Assembly (NCBI RefSeq): GCF_017654505.1
Contig: NC_054540.1
Coordinates: 39,977,468 to 40,041,467, forward strand
Length of the DNA: 64,000 bases
DNA from: Polyodon spathula
Lineage: Eukaryota; Chordata; Actinopteri; Acipenseriformes; Polyodontidae
Reading direction: 5' to 3'
The position numbers and the translations under genes are program-made. Positions 44,637 through 55,094 of this stretch are shown in pieces; position 1 is the first letter of the stretch, and every line of letters begins with the position of its first letter. The notes below the pieces were generated by a model. The model ran no database searches. It saw nothing but the letters and a program-made list of their open reading frames with translations, and was not told the origin of the DNA.

Positions 44637-45383
44637 TGTTACAGGATTGTTAAATGATTTAATCAATAAGCTGCTTTAAAGTGATGTTTCTGCGCATGTG
44701 CCAACGAACGGGAGAGTGCTCATAAAATAGCATTATTCATAAAAACTTTGTATTGTCATAATTTGCTAATGTTGCCATTTTCTTCAGAAGGCCTTGGGCA
44801 AATGTGAACTCTACTTCAAAACCAGCAACATTTCATACGCCAGTGAAGCTGGTTTTTCATTGATTAAAATATTAGTGTGTGCTCCCATTGGCTAGAAAGG
44901 TTGCAGTGTTTTCGGCACCGTGCGAGATTGACAGTTGAAAGTTTGTCTGGTTGTTGGGAAGTTTGTCAGGTTGATTGGAAATTTGCAGGTCTGTATAGCC
45001 TTTCGTATTAATGAATTGACAAATAAATTAATGAATTATGAATGAATTAACACATATGTTTACAAATGAATTGACAAATAAATTTACAAACTAACGGTCG
45101 GATAGTTTAAGCACAAATGGTGGTCCATATTGTTGGAAGGGGACTTATGATTGCAAATGTTGGGCTATAAAACAGAGTGGTTTTAGCAGCTCGGAGACGA
45201 CTTTTGACATGCAGCAGGAGTGTACGATACTGAAGCAGTAGAGAATAGTGCCAGAGATTTGTTTGTTTGACTTTTTTATACAAGTGTTTTATCTTTACTC
45301 TTTTATTTTGTGCCTGAGTTCAACTCTGTTGGCTATTCAGCAGTATTTTCTGTCTCCAGTCTTGCAATAGCTGGTTTGTTACA
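44637..45383 (+). mobile_element. LTR (plus strand)
   Basis: Starts TGTTACAGGATTG and ends GGTTTGTTACA. CTATAAAA at 45164-45171 is a good TATA box, and the transcript would start in the GTGGTTTTAGCAGCTCGGAG region. A T-rich segment GTTTTATCTTTACTCTTTTA follows at 45283. AATAAATTAATG at about 45020 lies before the TATA. There is no primer-binding site or gag after 45383, so a solo LTR or a truncated copy is likely. A piece of it recurs at 22024-22061. Confidence 0.55.
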
Positions 45384-45536
45384 CTTTCTTATAACTTTTT
45401 TTTTTCCAAATATAATCACGCCTAAGACTTGCTGTGCAGTCGTGCATTGTACTGGTCTATTCATTTTAACTAGAAAATGTATCCTGTAGCTATTCAAAAC
45501 AAGAGTGAAGCTCCCAAGTACAGTAGCACTTTGTAA
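45384..45536. other. no recognised feature
   Basis: Spacer before the CR1 3' tail. Confidence 0.5.
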
Positions 45537-46235
45537 ATAAGAACATAAGAAAGTTTACAAACGAGAGGAGGCCATTTGGCCCATCTTGCTTGCTTGGTTG
45601 TTAGTAGCTTATTAATCCCAGAATCTCATCAAGCAGCTTCTTGAAGAATCCCAGGGTGTCAGCTTCAACAACATTACTGGGGAGTTGATTCCAGACCCTC
45701 ACAATTCTCTGTGTAAAAAAGTGCCTCCTACTTTCTGTTCTGAATGCCCCTTTGTCTAATCTCCACTTGTGACCCCTGGTCCTTGTTTCTTTTTTCAGGT
45801 CAAAAAAGTCCCTTGGGTCGACATTGTCAATACCTTTTAGAATTTTGAATGCTTGAATTAGGTCACTGCATAGTCCTCTTTGTTCAAGACTGAACAGATT
45901 CAATTCTATTAGCCTGTCTGCATATGATATGCCTTTTAAACCGGGAATAATTCTGGTCGCTCTTCTTTGCACTCCATCTAGAGCAGCAATATCTTTTTTA
46001 TAGCGAGGTGACCAGAACTGAACACAATATTTAAGATGAGGTCTTACTAGTGCATTGTACAGTTTTAACATTACTTCCCATGATTTAAATTCAACACTTT
46101 TCACAATGTATCCGAGCATCTTGTTGGCCTTTTTTATAGCTTCCCCACATTGTCTAGATGAAGACATTTCAGAGTCAACAAAAACTCCTAGGTCCTTTTC
46201 ATAGATTCCTTCTCCAATTTCAGTATCACCTATAT
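45537..46235 (-). mobile_element. CR1-clade LINE, 3' part of ORF2
   Basis: The family 3' end (AAGAACATAAGAAAGTTTAC) is at 45539. A 188-codon open frame (46167-45601) reads [74 protein letters not shown] and ends LGLISY. 46168-46235 adds codons just upstream. The catalytic reverse transcriptase domain is cut off at about 46235, where gypsy integrase sequence begins on the other strand. Confidence 0.92.
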
Positions 46236-46254
46236 GATATCTTAATTCATATCA

Positions 46255-46835
46255 CCCATATGAATTAATCGCATGGTGAAGACAATGGTGGCATCCTTTG
46301 TAGAAGAAAAACATCAACTCTGGGACCAGTGGATACCAGAGTTCCGTTTTGCCATCAACAGCACTCTTCAGGAGACTACTGGTTTCTCTCCTGCTGAGTT
46401 AGCCCTAGGTCACTCACTCAAAGGTCCTCTCGACCGGTTGATTGATCTTGCCTCTTTGCCTTCCACCTCTCAGTACAGTTTAATAGAAAGACAGCAAGAT
46501 TTTGCTGAGAAAGTAAGTAAAAGAGTGAAGATGGCCCAGACTAGGCAAGCCAAGTATTACAATCGTAATAGGAGAGATGTACAGTATTGCAAAGGAGATT
46601 TAGTGTGGACTCAGACGCATTTCATATCAGATAGCTCTGAAAATTTTTTGGCAAATCTGGCTCCCAAATGGTCAGGTTTGGCTATAATTGTGAGAAATCT
46701 TCTCACTTCTAGCCTGGCCAGGCATTCAAATGTATTAATAAGCATAAAAAGTAATGAAAACCTAAGTCAAAAAGTTATGTTTACCGTTTCCCTTTTAAGT
46801 GCTCATTTTAGGAAACGTTGCCCCTTTAAATGAGT
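46255..46835 (+). pseudogene. gypsy integrase, C-terminal part (non-Gmr1 family)
   Basis: The frame begins INRMVKTMVASF, the end of the integrase core after the catalytic Glu. It continues WIPEFRFAINSTLQETTGFS, PAELALGHSLKGPLDRL, RVKMAQTRQAKYYNRNRRDV, KGDLVWTQTHFISDSSENFL, and NLAPKWSGLAIIVRNL, which corresponds to the GPY/F module. The catalytic D, D and E lie upstream and are missing. The tail (46700-46835) looks like read-through into non-coding sequence. It is an unrelated gypsy lineage, judged by its sequence and normal domain order. Confidence 0.8.
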
Positions 46836-47092
46836 TTGGAGGACCTTGACCTTTTTAAACCCTGCACTAATGCACTATGGGAAGACATCTTTTCCGGTAG
46901 GGAAGTTTCCTTCTGTTTGCTAATGGCTGAAAGTTTGCCGCAGGATATTTAAAAAGTGTTCAGGTTGGCTTTACCGAATTTTGTTTATTGTAAACTACAT
47001 AGTTAGAAAATGTAATACTTTTTACTAGCTTTTGTTTTTGTGTAGTTTTAAAAAAATTCTCTAGGACAGAGCAACTTTGCTGACACATTTCT
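46836..47092. other. unassigned, perhaps LTR-derived
   Basis: GGATATTTAAAAAGTGTTCAGG near 46943 looks like a TATA region, but ends were not recognised. Confidence 0.3.
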
Positions 47093-47167
47093 GTGGCAAA
47101 GTGGCTGGTGGAGGGGAATAGGCGTAGCGGTGATGCGATGCAGGAGTGACAGGCAGACAACGATATC
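47093..47167 (-). repeat. remnant of 3' LTR
   Basis: GGTGGAGGGGAATAGGCGTA, then GCGGTGATGCGATGCAGGAG and TGACAGGCAGACAACGATAT, match 49361-49421 in the complete LTR. It joins pol sequence directly at about 47168. Confidence 0.9.
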
Positions 47168-47895
47168 AGCTCTTCTGGTGTTGAAAATGCGGTTTTCTCT
47201 CTGGAGCTGCGGGTTAAAGGAATTTGCCAGTATCCCTTCATCAGGTCCAGAGTGGAAATAAACCTTGCATTTCCCAGTCTGTCTAAAAGTTCATCGACCC
47301 GAGGCATGGGATATGCATCAAACTTAGCAATAGCGTTCACCTTTCTGATATCCATGCAGAAGCGGTTGGTGCCGTCTTTCTTAGCCACTATGACAATCGG
47401 ACTGCACCACTGACTCCTGGAAAGCTCAATCACCCTGAGCTCGAGCATATCCCATACCTCTTTGCGAACGCCACTTCGTCGACATTCCGGGATCCGGCAC
47501 TGTCTCTCTCACACTGTGACACCTGGTGGAGAGATAATGTCATATTCAACTAAGTTTGTTCTGCCGGGCACGTCAGAAAAAACATCGCTGAACTCCTCAA
47601 TAAGCTTACGCAGCTCTCTTTGCTGATCTGGAACCAACTGTTCCCCCATAGAAATCGCTCTTGTGCTCGTGGTCTCTGGACAGGGACCTAAATCATCCTC
47701 CATATTGCCTGGGGCTATAAATAAGACCTCCCTTGCCTGCCAGGGCTTTAACAAATTGACATGGTAAATTTCACGTTCATTTCGGCGATCGGGCTGTCTA
47801 ATTTCATAATTTACTTTCCCTATAGCCCGAATCACCTCATACGGCCCCTGCCATTTAGCACACAGTTTTGATTCTGATGAGGGAAGTAGCAGCAT
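47168..47895 (-). pseudogene. Gmr1 linker and reverse transcriptase N-terminus
   Basis: The first frame (47895-47509) has the post-integrase chromatin-like module (KLCAKWQGPYEVIRAIGKVN, YEIRQPDRRNEREIYHVNLL) and a spacer (LRKLIEEFSDVFSDVPGRTN). The second (47448-47170) has WCSPIVIVAKKDGTNRFCMD, YPMPRVDELLDRLGNARFIS, TLDLMKGYWQIPLTRSSREK (first catalytic Asp) and TAFSTPE. Beyond that the sequence is LTR, so the YxDD box and RNase H are absent. A frameshift near 47480 separates the pieces. Confidence 0.88.
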
Positions 47896-48116
47896 TGCCT
47901 TGTCCCCTGGTCAAAAGGTTCGAATCCGTGCATTTTTGTTGTAATGCTGCTGTTGTCGGTGCTGAGACGATCTGAGGTTGTCTTGGGCCAAATGACCGAC
48001 CAAATCCAGGCGATCTCGTAGAAGGAGCACATACTTCACTACATTTTTAGATGAGCCTTTGTGCTCCTCTTCCACCACTCTCTCAGCAGGTCGAGAATGC
48101 CGCGAGGCTGCCAGCC

Positions 48117-48840
48117 TTACAGGAGCTTAAAGGTGGAGAACCCCGTTGAAATCTGCGGCACTTCTCTCACTGCAAAAAGGAGGTAGGGAAGAAGCGATGC
48201 CCAATGTTTTTGCTCTTGTGTTACGAATCGCCTCAGCATCGACTTTAAGGTCTGATTAAAGAGTTCAACCAAACCGTCCGATTGTGGATGATAAACAGAC
48301 GTCCTGATGGGACATATTTTTAATATTTTGTACACCTGCTATAACGTCTTGGACAGAAAATCGGTCCCGTGATCAGTCAAAATCTCCTTGGGGATCCCTA
48401 CTCTAGCCATAATCTGCGCTAACTCGGTGACTATTGCAGCTGCACTAGTGGACCTCAATGGAACTGCCTCCGGGTATCGCATTGCATAATCCACCACTAC
48501 TAATATATGCGTATACCCAGAGTCAGAAGGTAGCAAAGGGCCCATTATGTCCATTGCAATGCACTCGAAAGGAGTGGAAATAATGGGCAGTGGGACCAAA
48601 AGGGTGGGGCGCACTCGACCCGGCGTTACTCGCTGGCAGTCTGGGCATGTGGCTACATATCTCGACATATCATTATATACCGAGCCAATAGAATCAAGCC
48701 AATATCCGTTCCCTCGTCTTCTCGGCTCCAAGGTGCCCCGCAAAAGGGATATCATGTGCCAGCCTCATGACCTCGGTCCGACAAGATGGGGGAACCAACA
48801 ATTGTGTTACAGGCTGTCCTGTGTCCGCGGCTAGGTTTAT
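48117..48840 (-). pseudogene. Gmr1 integrase (minus copy)
   Basis: The zinc-binding N-terminus reads QLLVPPSCRTEVMRLAHDIP, FAGHLGAEKTRERILA and CPDCQRVTPG (HHCC pattern). The core reads AMDIMGPLLPSDSGYTHILV (first Asp), ILTDHGTDF (second Asp) and VYHPQSDGLVELFNQTLKSM (Glu in GLVE). Frameshifts near 48740 and 48340 split it. The protein would insert the cDNA into the genome. Catalytic residues are all present but not in one frame. It follows gag directly, with the protease missing. Confidence 0.88.
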
Positions 48841-49356
48841 CTGCTGGGCGGTCTTCTTCCCGGGGGTCAGCCAATGCACCATGTGGTCGCACAACCGCTC
48901 TGCAACCACCCTGGGGCGTGTCTCCGGGGCTCTCCGGTACTCCCTAAACCGCGCCCGGTGGGTCTCTGTAGTGATGTTTAGGCGGCCGAGTCGTACTCGG
49001 TGGCGTGATGGTCGCTCATAGCTTGGTATGCTGCCTGAGCCTCCCCGATCAGGCAAGGTCCCAACTGGCTGGCCCAGAACTCCCGCGGCCAAGCTGCCGC
49101 GGTAGCCAGCCGCTCGAACGCCACCAAATATGCCTCCGGGTCATCCTCCGCTGACATCTCCATCGCCTGTGCCTTCGGGCGACATCACCAGTGTTGTGGT
49201 AGGGGTCGTTGCTGCAGCAACTGCCAGCCCTACTCGTTCAATGAGCGCCGTGTAGCGCTCCTCCCTCCTTCTCTCCTCTGTGTCGCGTCTGCTCTCCAGT
49301 GCCTGCAACAGCTCCGCCAGCGAGTTGTGGTCCATAGTCCCATGTTCTGACACCAC
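48840..49356 (-). pseudogene. Gmr1 gag (minus copy)
   Basis: The first frame (49356-49141) begins near the primer-binding site with MDHNSLAELLQALESRRDTE and a charged coiled-coil-like helix. The second (49163-48978) reads EDDPEAYLVAFERLATAAAW, PCLIGEAQAAYQAMSDHHAT. The third continues ETHRARFREYRRAPETRPRV and VAERLCDHMVHWLTPGKKTA. The DPEAYLVAFERLA...W and GEAQAAY motifs are a typical gypsy capsid. No CCHC knuckle remains, because gag runs into integrase sequence at about 48840. Confidence 0.82.
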
Positions 49357-49357
49357 G

Positions 49358-50039
49358 TGTGGTGGAGGGGAATAGGTATAGCGGTGATGCGATGCAGGAG
49401 TGACAGGCAGACAACGATATCCAGTGAAAAAGTGCTTTTATTTGTAATCCAGGTCTGGTGACCGTCAAATAATAAATCCCCGGCTATACACAACAATGTG
49501 TAAAGCGCGGGGATAGCAATAACAGGGCACAGTCCTGAACAAAACAACCACACGGTCACCAGTCCTGGATGAGTGCAGACGTGCGTGTGCGGTGGTGAAG
49601 ATATGGGTAATTCGTGACAGTTGGTGCAGTGGTGATCCGGTTCGTGCTGACCCTCACGACGGCTCCAGATTTGTGCGTTTAGCTGTCTAGTGGTGAAAAC
49701 ACAGACAGTTATTTACAGAGACACAAACAACACACAACACTCTTTCTTTTCTTTTAATGAGAGCTCCTCTCTTGATCCTTCTCTCTCTCCAGCATTTTAC
49801 CCAAATGAAGGAAAATGTCAGCATTACCCTGGCCCCTATATGTAATCCCGCATGATATCTAGGTAAACGGTTGCAGCTGCCTTATTACTTGCAGCTGCCT
49901 CCCGTTTACCTTTCAAATCAATACGGTCTTACAACAGAGTCTCGCTTCCATCCAGGCTGACCCACTTCCCTGATCCGGAAACGAACTGTCAGGCCAGCCC
50001 TTGCAGATACTTCTCCTCTCGTTCTTTAGCGCCCTCACA
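49358..50039 (-). mobile_element. Gmr1 5' LTR (682 bp)
   Basis: On the minus strand it starts TGTGAGGGCGC (50039) and ends CCCTCCACCACA (49358), followed by the binding-site sequence. AATAAA-like signals occur on that strand near 49435-49470. The same end sequence occurs at 47093 and, in diverged form, at 53936-54012. Confidence 0.85.
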
Positions 50040-50188
50040 GGTTGGGAGAAAGATTCATCACCAGAACTCACATTTCTGTTACAATTTCCTACTGGTGTTA
50101 TGTGGATTTTCATTGCTGCACGATACCTGGTGTTACTTTCTCTTGTGTTCTACTGGATCGCCTACAGACAAGCACACAAATCAATCTG

Positions 50189-50234
<46 letters not shown>

Positions 50235-50984
50235 TATTATTATTATTTATTGGATGGTCCAAGAAGAGCATTGTTTGGATTCCTTTGATATTTTTTGTTT
50301 TGTTGTTTATGGATTTTTGTGGATTACAAATACTTTTGGTTATTTATTATACCTTACCAATATACGTTTATTTTCTGCTGTTGGACTATTTTTGGATGAT
50401 GCTGTTGGAACAGCAGAAAATCAACGTATATTGGCCTTCCGAGGGATCGCTGCTGCTGCCGTTACCTCCCGAAGGTCCGCTGCTGCTGCCGTTGTACCAG
50501 TATACGTTTATTTTCTGCTGTTGGATTATTTGGATGAGCAGGGTACGAGAATATTATACTCGGGACATTGTTTACATTTGTTTTGAAACGCTTTTGCCTT
50601 AATGATTGCATATAGGAATTACTGTATATAGCATGGCTAAAGTGATTTAGCAAATATTGTTTTTTCTTTCTCTTTTGTTCTTACCTGTACCACAATCTTA
50701 GTGGTTAATTTTCAGTCCTCTCCTATTGCATACTGATCTATTAGCTTCCTGGTTTACTGGTGCTTCTTAGGTGCTTTATTTGAGTATTCCATATGTGTGT
50801 ATGCTTGTGCGTTGAACAGAAATTAAACTGTTTGCAACCAACGAACCTAGCAATCCTATTATTGTTGTGAAACTGCTTTTCTGCAATCTACTTTTTACAG
50901 TAGTATTTAAAGGGTCTTTGGTAGTAACCTATTCTTATTCTGGGAATACCGGGTTGGCCTGGTGGTCAAAGGCTCATTGTTACA
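50040..50984. other. (ATT)n and small duplications, no gene
   Basis: (ATT)n at 50188-50250, repeated CTGCTGCTGCCGTT segments near 50450-50495, and an inverted repeat at 50357-50434. The long frames here are translations of the ATT tract. Confidence 0.7.
50357..50520. repeat. 26-bp inverted repeat plus a third direct copy
   Basis: CCAATATACGTTTATTTTCT GCTGTT (50357-50382) pairs with 50409-50434 with one mismatch and a 26-bp loop. A direct third copy starts at 50497 (CCAGTATACGTTTATTTTCT). Confidence 0.9.
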
Positions 50985-51115
50985 GTTGAAGGAGACACTT
51001 CTTCATACAAAGAGTGGTGAGGGTATGGAATGGATTACCTAGTCATGTTGTTCAGGCAGAATCACTTGGATCTTTTAACACCCAACTTGACAATGAGTTC
51101 AATCAGCCTACATGG
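50985..51115 (+). mobile_element. CR1-like ORF2 C-terminal scrap
   Basis: Plus-strand translation gives FFIQRVVRVWNGLPSHVVQA followed by ESLGSFNTQLDNEF, matching the HFFTQRIVRVWNQLPSNVVE ending of the CR1 copies but from a different subfamily. Confidence 0.7.
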
Positions 51116-51195
51116 GACAGGGCAGCTACAAGTTGGAGTTATACTTAACGGTGTGGCAATAAAGTCCCCCAGCCACTACACACTAATGAGTGATT

Positions 51196-51530
51196 AATGT
51201 AACTCTTCTATAGTACACAAACAACATTGGAGGTGGCTTATGGTAGAGAAATGAACATTCAGTTCTCTGGCAACAGCTCTGGTGGACATTCCTGCAGTCA
51301 GCATGCCAATTGCACGCTCCCTCAAAACTTGAGACACCTGTGGCATTGTGTTGTGTGACAAAACTGCACATTTTAGAGTGGCCTTTTATTGTCCCTCCTG
51401 TGGAATGATCATGTTGTCAGGTGGATGGATTATCTTGACAAAGGAGAAATGCTCACTAACAGGGGTGTAAACAAATTTGTGCGCAAAATTTGAGAGAAAT
51501 AAGCTTTTTGTGGGTAGTTGTTGTTCAACA
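51196..51530 (-). mobile_element. Tc1-like element fragment, transposase N-terminus
   Basis: On the minus strand a start at 51346 reads MPQVSQVLRERAIGMLTAGM, STRAVARELNVHFSTISHLQ and then out of the family to a stop near 51196. It resembles the helix-turn-helix of a Tc1-type transposase common in salmonids. 51375-51530 resembles its upstream region (GAGAAATGCTCACTAACAGG, GTAAACAAATTTGTG). The catalytic part is absent. Confidence 0.75.
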
Positions 51531-51561
51531 CTTGAAATCTCACAAATCAGGGGAGAAAAAT

Positions 51562-51780
51562 TACTATATTGTTGTCAAGTCTATACACATTAGCAGTATA
51601 TTGTTGTCAAGTCTATACACACTAGCAGTATATTGTTGTCAAGTCTGTACACATCAGCAGTATATTGTTGTCAAGTCTGTACACATCAGCAGTATATTGT
51701 CGTCAAGTCTCTACACATTAACACTATATTGTTGTCAATTCTGTACACATGTTAGCACTATATTGTTGCCAAGACTATAC
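51562..51780. repeat. 32-bp minisatellite, about 6.5 units
   Basis: Unit TATATTGTTGTCAAGTCTAT ACACATTAGCAG with variants. The last units are degenerate and the array ends at the first base of the following LTR. Confidence 0.92.
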
Positions 51781-53150
51781 TGTAACATGGCAGGGAGGGG
51801 GTTAATATCCTCCCTGCCAAAAACATGTGCATATGCACATTTTTGTTTAATTATTGTTGTTTAATGTTTATTGCCAGTTGGCAATTATTGTAAATTAGAG
51901 CCAACTGGCATGTATAAATAGTCAGCAGCCAGTCTAGTCGGGGCTGCTGAGTAGAAGGAAGCAGAAGGTGCGCTCTGTTTCCGAGCAGTCAAGTTGTAAG
52001 TGTATTAGCCTGTGTGGTTTGTTTGTGTTTATGTCAGGTAAATGGCTTAGTCAGGGACCTGCATAATTGTTTAGTAAGAGCTCGGAAGGAGTTAGGTGTT
52101 TGTTTTTGTTTATTTTTGTAATTCACGGGACACCAGGCAGAAGGAGAATGGAGTGCTTGTGTGACATGGGCAACAGAGTGTTAGTGACAAAGTTGAACAG
52201 ACAGGACAGGTCCCCTACTGCTTGATGGTCCGCTAGCTGCTTGAGCGTTTCTGGCGAGTAGGAGATGACATTGATAGAGGAAATCCACCCCCCCTCCTCG
52301 GTGGAGGACCCGTCCCGGCAGCTTGCCTGGTGGTAGGGAGACCTGTCTTCCCTGGGGGGGCAGCAAGGTACCTGGACCTAGAAAAGAAAAAGATCTAGAC
52401 AGGTCCCATCTGAAGAACCGACCTCCATCAGGCGTGAGCCCCAAAGTCAGGGCCGGGCACCCGCTGGATGCCCGCGGGACCTGGAGGAAAAGGGGAGAGG
52501 GTTAGGAGAAAAGCCTATAGATTACAGCCTCGCTGAGGCTAAAGCGCACAAGCTGCGAAAGAACAGGTGTGGCCGGGGGTCCCCTCTCACCTACAAGGAA
52601 CCTGGGCAGCGAAGTCAGGCCCGGCCAGGTGGAGTGAGACTCACTTCCTCCCCAGAGGGGGCCCTGTGCGGACAATGCGGTGAAGGAAGAAAAGGAGGAG
52701 TACCAACACAAAAAAAAAGACAAGAGCAGGAAATAGTGCACAGCCTAAATAGGGATGACTAAGTGATTGACAGATGGTACAGCCAGAGGGGATCCCCGGC
52801 GCTGCGCAAACCCTGCCCAGAAACTGGTGAGAGCACAGTGCCAGTTATTGGGAGCAGCTGGGGCACAGCTGCCGAGTCATCCCCCGCCCAAAAACAAAAT
52901 GCGGCCACTTCCCTTCCTCCAGCCGAATATGATCAGAAAGGACAGAACAGCGTGGTTTCGGGATAACTGGCTGAGAAAGAGAGAGAGGAAAGCAGGTGAG
53001 GGCCTTTTACGGCATCCCCCCAACTACGCCATAAGGCTACATTTAACAGTGTGCGGCAGCACTGTTTTCCTTCAAATCCTATGAGTCGGTCGTGATTTTA
53101 GAAGGGAAAAGAACCTGAGCAAGCCTGTGTGGCGAAGCCGGCTGTTTACA
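51781..53150 (+). mobile_element. LTR (plus strand, 1370 bp)
   Basis: Begins TGTAACATGGCAGGG and ends GCTGTTTACA at 53150, followed by TATGGTGTCAGAAGTACCC, a primer-binding-site-like sequence. TATAAATA lies at 51913-51920. A small inverted repeat (GGCAGGGAGG...CCTCCCTGCC) marks the start. Long GC-rich frames inside (52.2-53.0 kb) have no signature. No second LTR was found. Confidence 0.65.
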
Positions 53151-53480
53151 TATGGTGTCAGAAGTACCCTTCTGAATCGACACATAAGTAAAATGGATCT
53201 GAAAGATTTAATTGCCCAAATAAATAAAAACACTGCTGCTCAAATAGAGCAGAACAAGAAATGGAGACTGGAAATGGGTTTGCCGGAGAGAGAGCCGAAC
53301 GAGCTGGAGCCCCACAGTCTCCTGCATCAGAGGAACTGGTGCGGGGTCCAGAGCGAGAGTAGGAGTCCTTCCCTGATCCAGAGGAAGTGGAACCAGTGCC
53401 ATCTCTGTAAACACGGGCTTCAGACAAGGGGGAGGAGGTGAGAGCTGTACTGCCACCACAGCATCAACCTCCACCCCTGA
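53151..53480 (+). pseudogene. gypsy leader and gag start
   Basis: After the presumed primer-binding site, a start at 53193 reads MDLKDLIAQINKNTAAQIEQ and NKKWRLEMGLPEREPNEL, a helical charged N-terminus usual for gypsy Gag, then loses homology-like character. No capsid motif is reached. The family is not the Gmr1-like one. Confidence 0.5.
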
Positions 53481-53935
53481 GAGCTCAAACGGTGTGGTCT
53501 AGCCACCCATACTCCCAGACACACTGCCAGAGTGCCCGGACCTCCAGCCGCTGGACCTAGAGATCAGGTCAGAACACCATCAGGCACAGTCTCTCGTCTG
53601 TTCACCTGCTTCGCTTCCCCTGAATCCCCAGATATCGCGTTGCTGTGGACAGATGTCACTTGGGCTCCCCCTGCCTTTTGCTATGCTCTCTCTGGTAGCT
53701 CAGAGGTCGCTCCATCTGGAACAAGCCTCGAGCCACCGGCCTGTTCACCTGTCGCCCCTGTCACCCTGTTTGGGTCCCTCGTCGCCAGGTCACTGTCCCT
53801 GCCCTGAAGCACCGGAGGAACCAACCCATCCTCAAGCCCACTCAAAAGATCGGGAGAAGATGGGACTCTATTGACTTGAGGGTGGGTGGTTGTGTTTTGG
53901 GGGGTGGGGGGGGGTTAGTCAAGAAGCACCCATTC
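53481..53935. other. Pro/Ser-coding GC-rich stretch, G-run
   Basis: Short frames without signature. The G-rich run GGGTGGTTGTGTTTTGGGG to GGGGGG (53881-53917) could be a polypurine tract of a deleted gypsy element. Confidence 0.35.
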
Positions 53936-54059
53936 ACCTGGAAATCATTGTCTGTCTGTTTTGTATCCGCACTGCACTGCACTCACCTGTATCCACTCAC
54001 CACTTTGCCACACATGGTTGTCAGAAGAGGAATGAACCACGCAGCACCGAGGACAGACA

Positions 54060-54427
54060 AAATGATGGTGGAGGATGACCCAGAGGCATGCTTGGTGGCA
54101 TTTGAGGGGCTGGCTACCACCACATCATGACCCTAAGAGTTCTAGGGAAGGCAATTGCGACCCTGCCTGATTGGAGAAGCACAGGCAGCTTACCAGGCTA
54201 TGGCTGATGATGACACCACTCAATACGACCTGGTAAAGCTGGCCATTCTCCACCGTCTCAACATCATGGAGGAAACCCACCATGTGAGGCTCAGGGAGTA
54301 CAAGAGGTCCCCGAATACACTCCCCAGGGTGGTCACACAAAAGCTCTGTAACCACATGGTACACTGGCTCAACCCTGCTCAGAAAATGACCGCACAGATG
54401 GGTGAGGTGTTAAAACCCATGCATTAG
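54060..54427 (+). pseudogene. Gmr1 gag (plus copy)
   Basis: MMVEDDPEACLVAFEGLAT, stops, then RPCLIGEAQAAYQAMADDDT and EETHHVRLREYKRSPNTLPR, CNHMVHWLNPAQKMTAQ. The same capsid motifs occur in the minus copy (EDDPEAYLVAFERLA, GEAQAAYQAM, HMVHWLTP). The N-terminal 60 or so residues and the zinc knuckle are not seen. Confidence 0.82.
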
Positions 54428-54660
54428 TGGACACAGGATGTGGTGAGACCTTAATTAGAACGTCACTCTTGGGCAGTGTGTTATGGCAGGCACAAGGTCA
54501 GGTGGCTATTTTCTGTATCCATGGAGACACGGCAACATACCCCACAGTCAAAGTATACTTATCGTCAGTTCGATAAAACGTCATCTAGTTGGGGTGGCGG
54601 AAACGTTACCACACCCAATTATTCTGGGTCAAGACTGGCCAAACTATAAATAATTGGTGA
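54418..54660 (+). pseudogene. Gmr1 aspartic protease
   Basis: GCA TTA GTG GAC ACA GGA TGT reads ALVDTGCG, the DTG active-site loop. It continues ETLIRTSLLGSVLWQ, VAIFCIHGDTATYPTVKVYL (flap region), stops, and then PIILGQDWPNY-like sequence near 54620-54650. The enzyme would cleave the Gag-Pol chain. The stops near 54575-54585 disable it. The protease is lost in the minus copy. Confidence 0.75.
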
Positions 54661-55094
54661 AATTAATGGCAGTCCCGACCACACATGTAAAAGTGGCAGA
54701 CAGAAACGAAACGGAAATGATTGCTAATGTTTTTCCATTTCAAACTGAAATGTTTTCTCCCCTATTCCAAACAAATAAAGAGAGAATGATGTGGAAATGG
54801 AGGGAAGCATTAATGAGACAAGCCTAGGGTATAGTGGGTATTACTGCTACTCTGGTAACAAATGTCAGTCAAAGGGGGTCAGAATGCAATGTGACCGAGA
54901 GGGCGAGGATACTGGGTCATCAAGGGCAGGTGTTACTCCCGCCCCTTTCAATATACCAGTCATTTGGTACTCAAGCGCAGACATATTGTGGGGTCAAAAT
55001 AACAACCCCTCACTAGTGCACCCTTGGGGGCAGGTCTGATCTGTTCAGGGTAAGGATTTTGAAGGCACTAGGGTGCTAGTATTCCCATATTTCA
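54661..55094. other. spacer of the plus Gmr1 copy
   Basis: Short frames without recognised motifs between protease and integrase. Confidence 0.5.

Larger units (their letters stand above)
47093..50039 (-). mobile_element. Gmr1-like Ty3/gypsy retrotransposon, minus copy
   Basis: From high to low coordinates: 5' LTR (50039-49358), primer-binding site TGGTGTCAGAACATGGG, gag (49356-48840), integrase (48840-48117), reverse transcriptase N-terminal part (47895-47168) and the last 75 bp of a 3' LTR (47167-47093). Integrase ahead of reverse transcriptase is the mark of Gmr1-like elements (described from cod and other deuterostomes). The part from the reverse transcriptase palm to most of the 3' LTR is deleted, and so is the protease between gag and integrase. 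Confidence 0.88.

Noticed and set aside
50042..50602. Membrane-protein-like frame of 186 codons
   Set aside because: Its hydrophobic Tyr/Leu runs come from the (ATT)n tract and small duplications.
51562..51780. Possible CRISPR-like array (32-bp repeats)
   Set aside because: Units are contiguous without unique spacers and the genome is clearly eukaryotic; it is a minisatellite.
52181..53084. Several GC-rich frames of 60-105 codons between the TATA box and 53.1 kb
   Set aside because: No family motif, frames overlap on both strands, and position lies inside an LTR.
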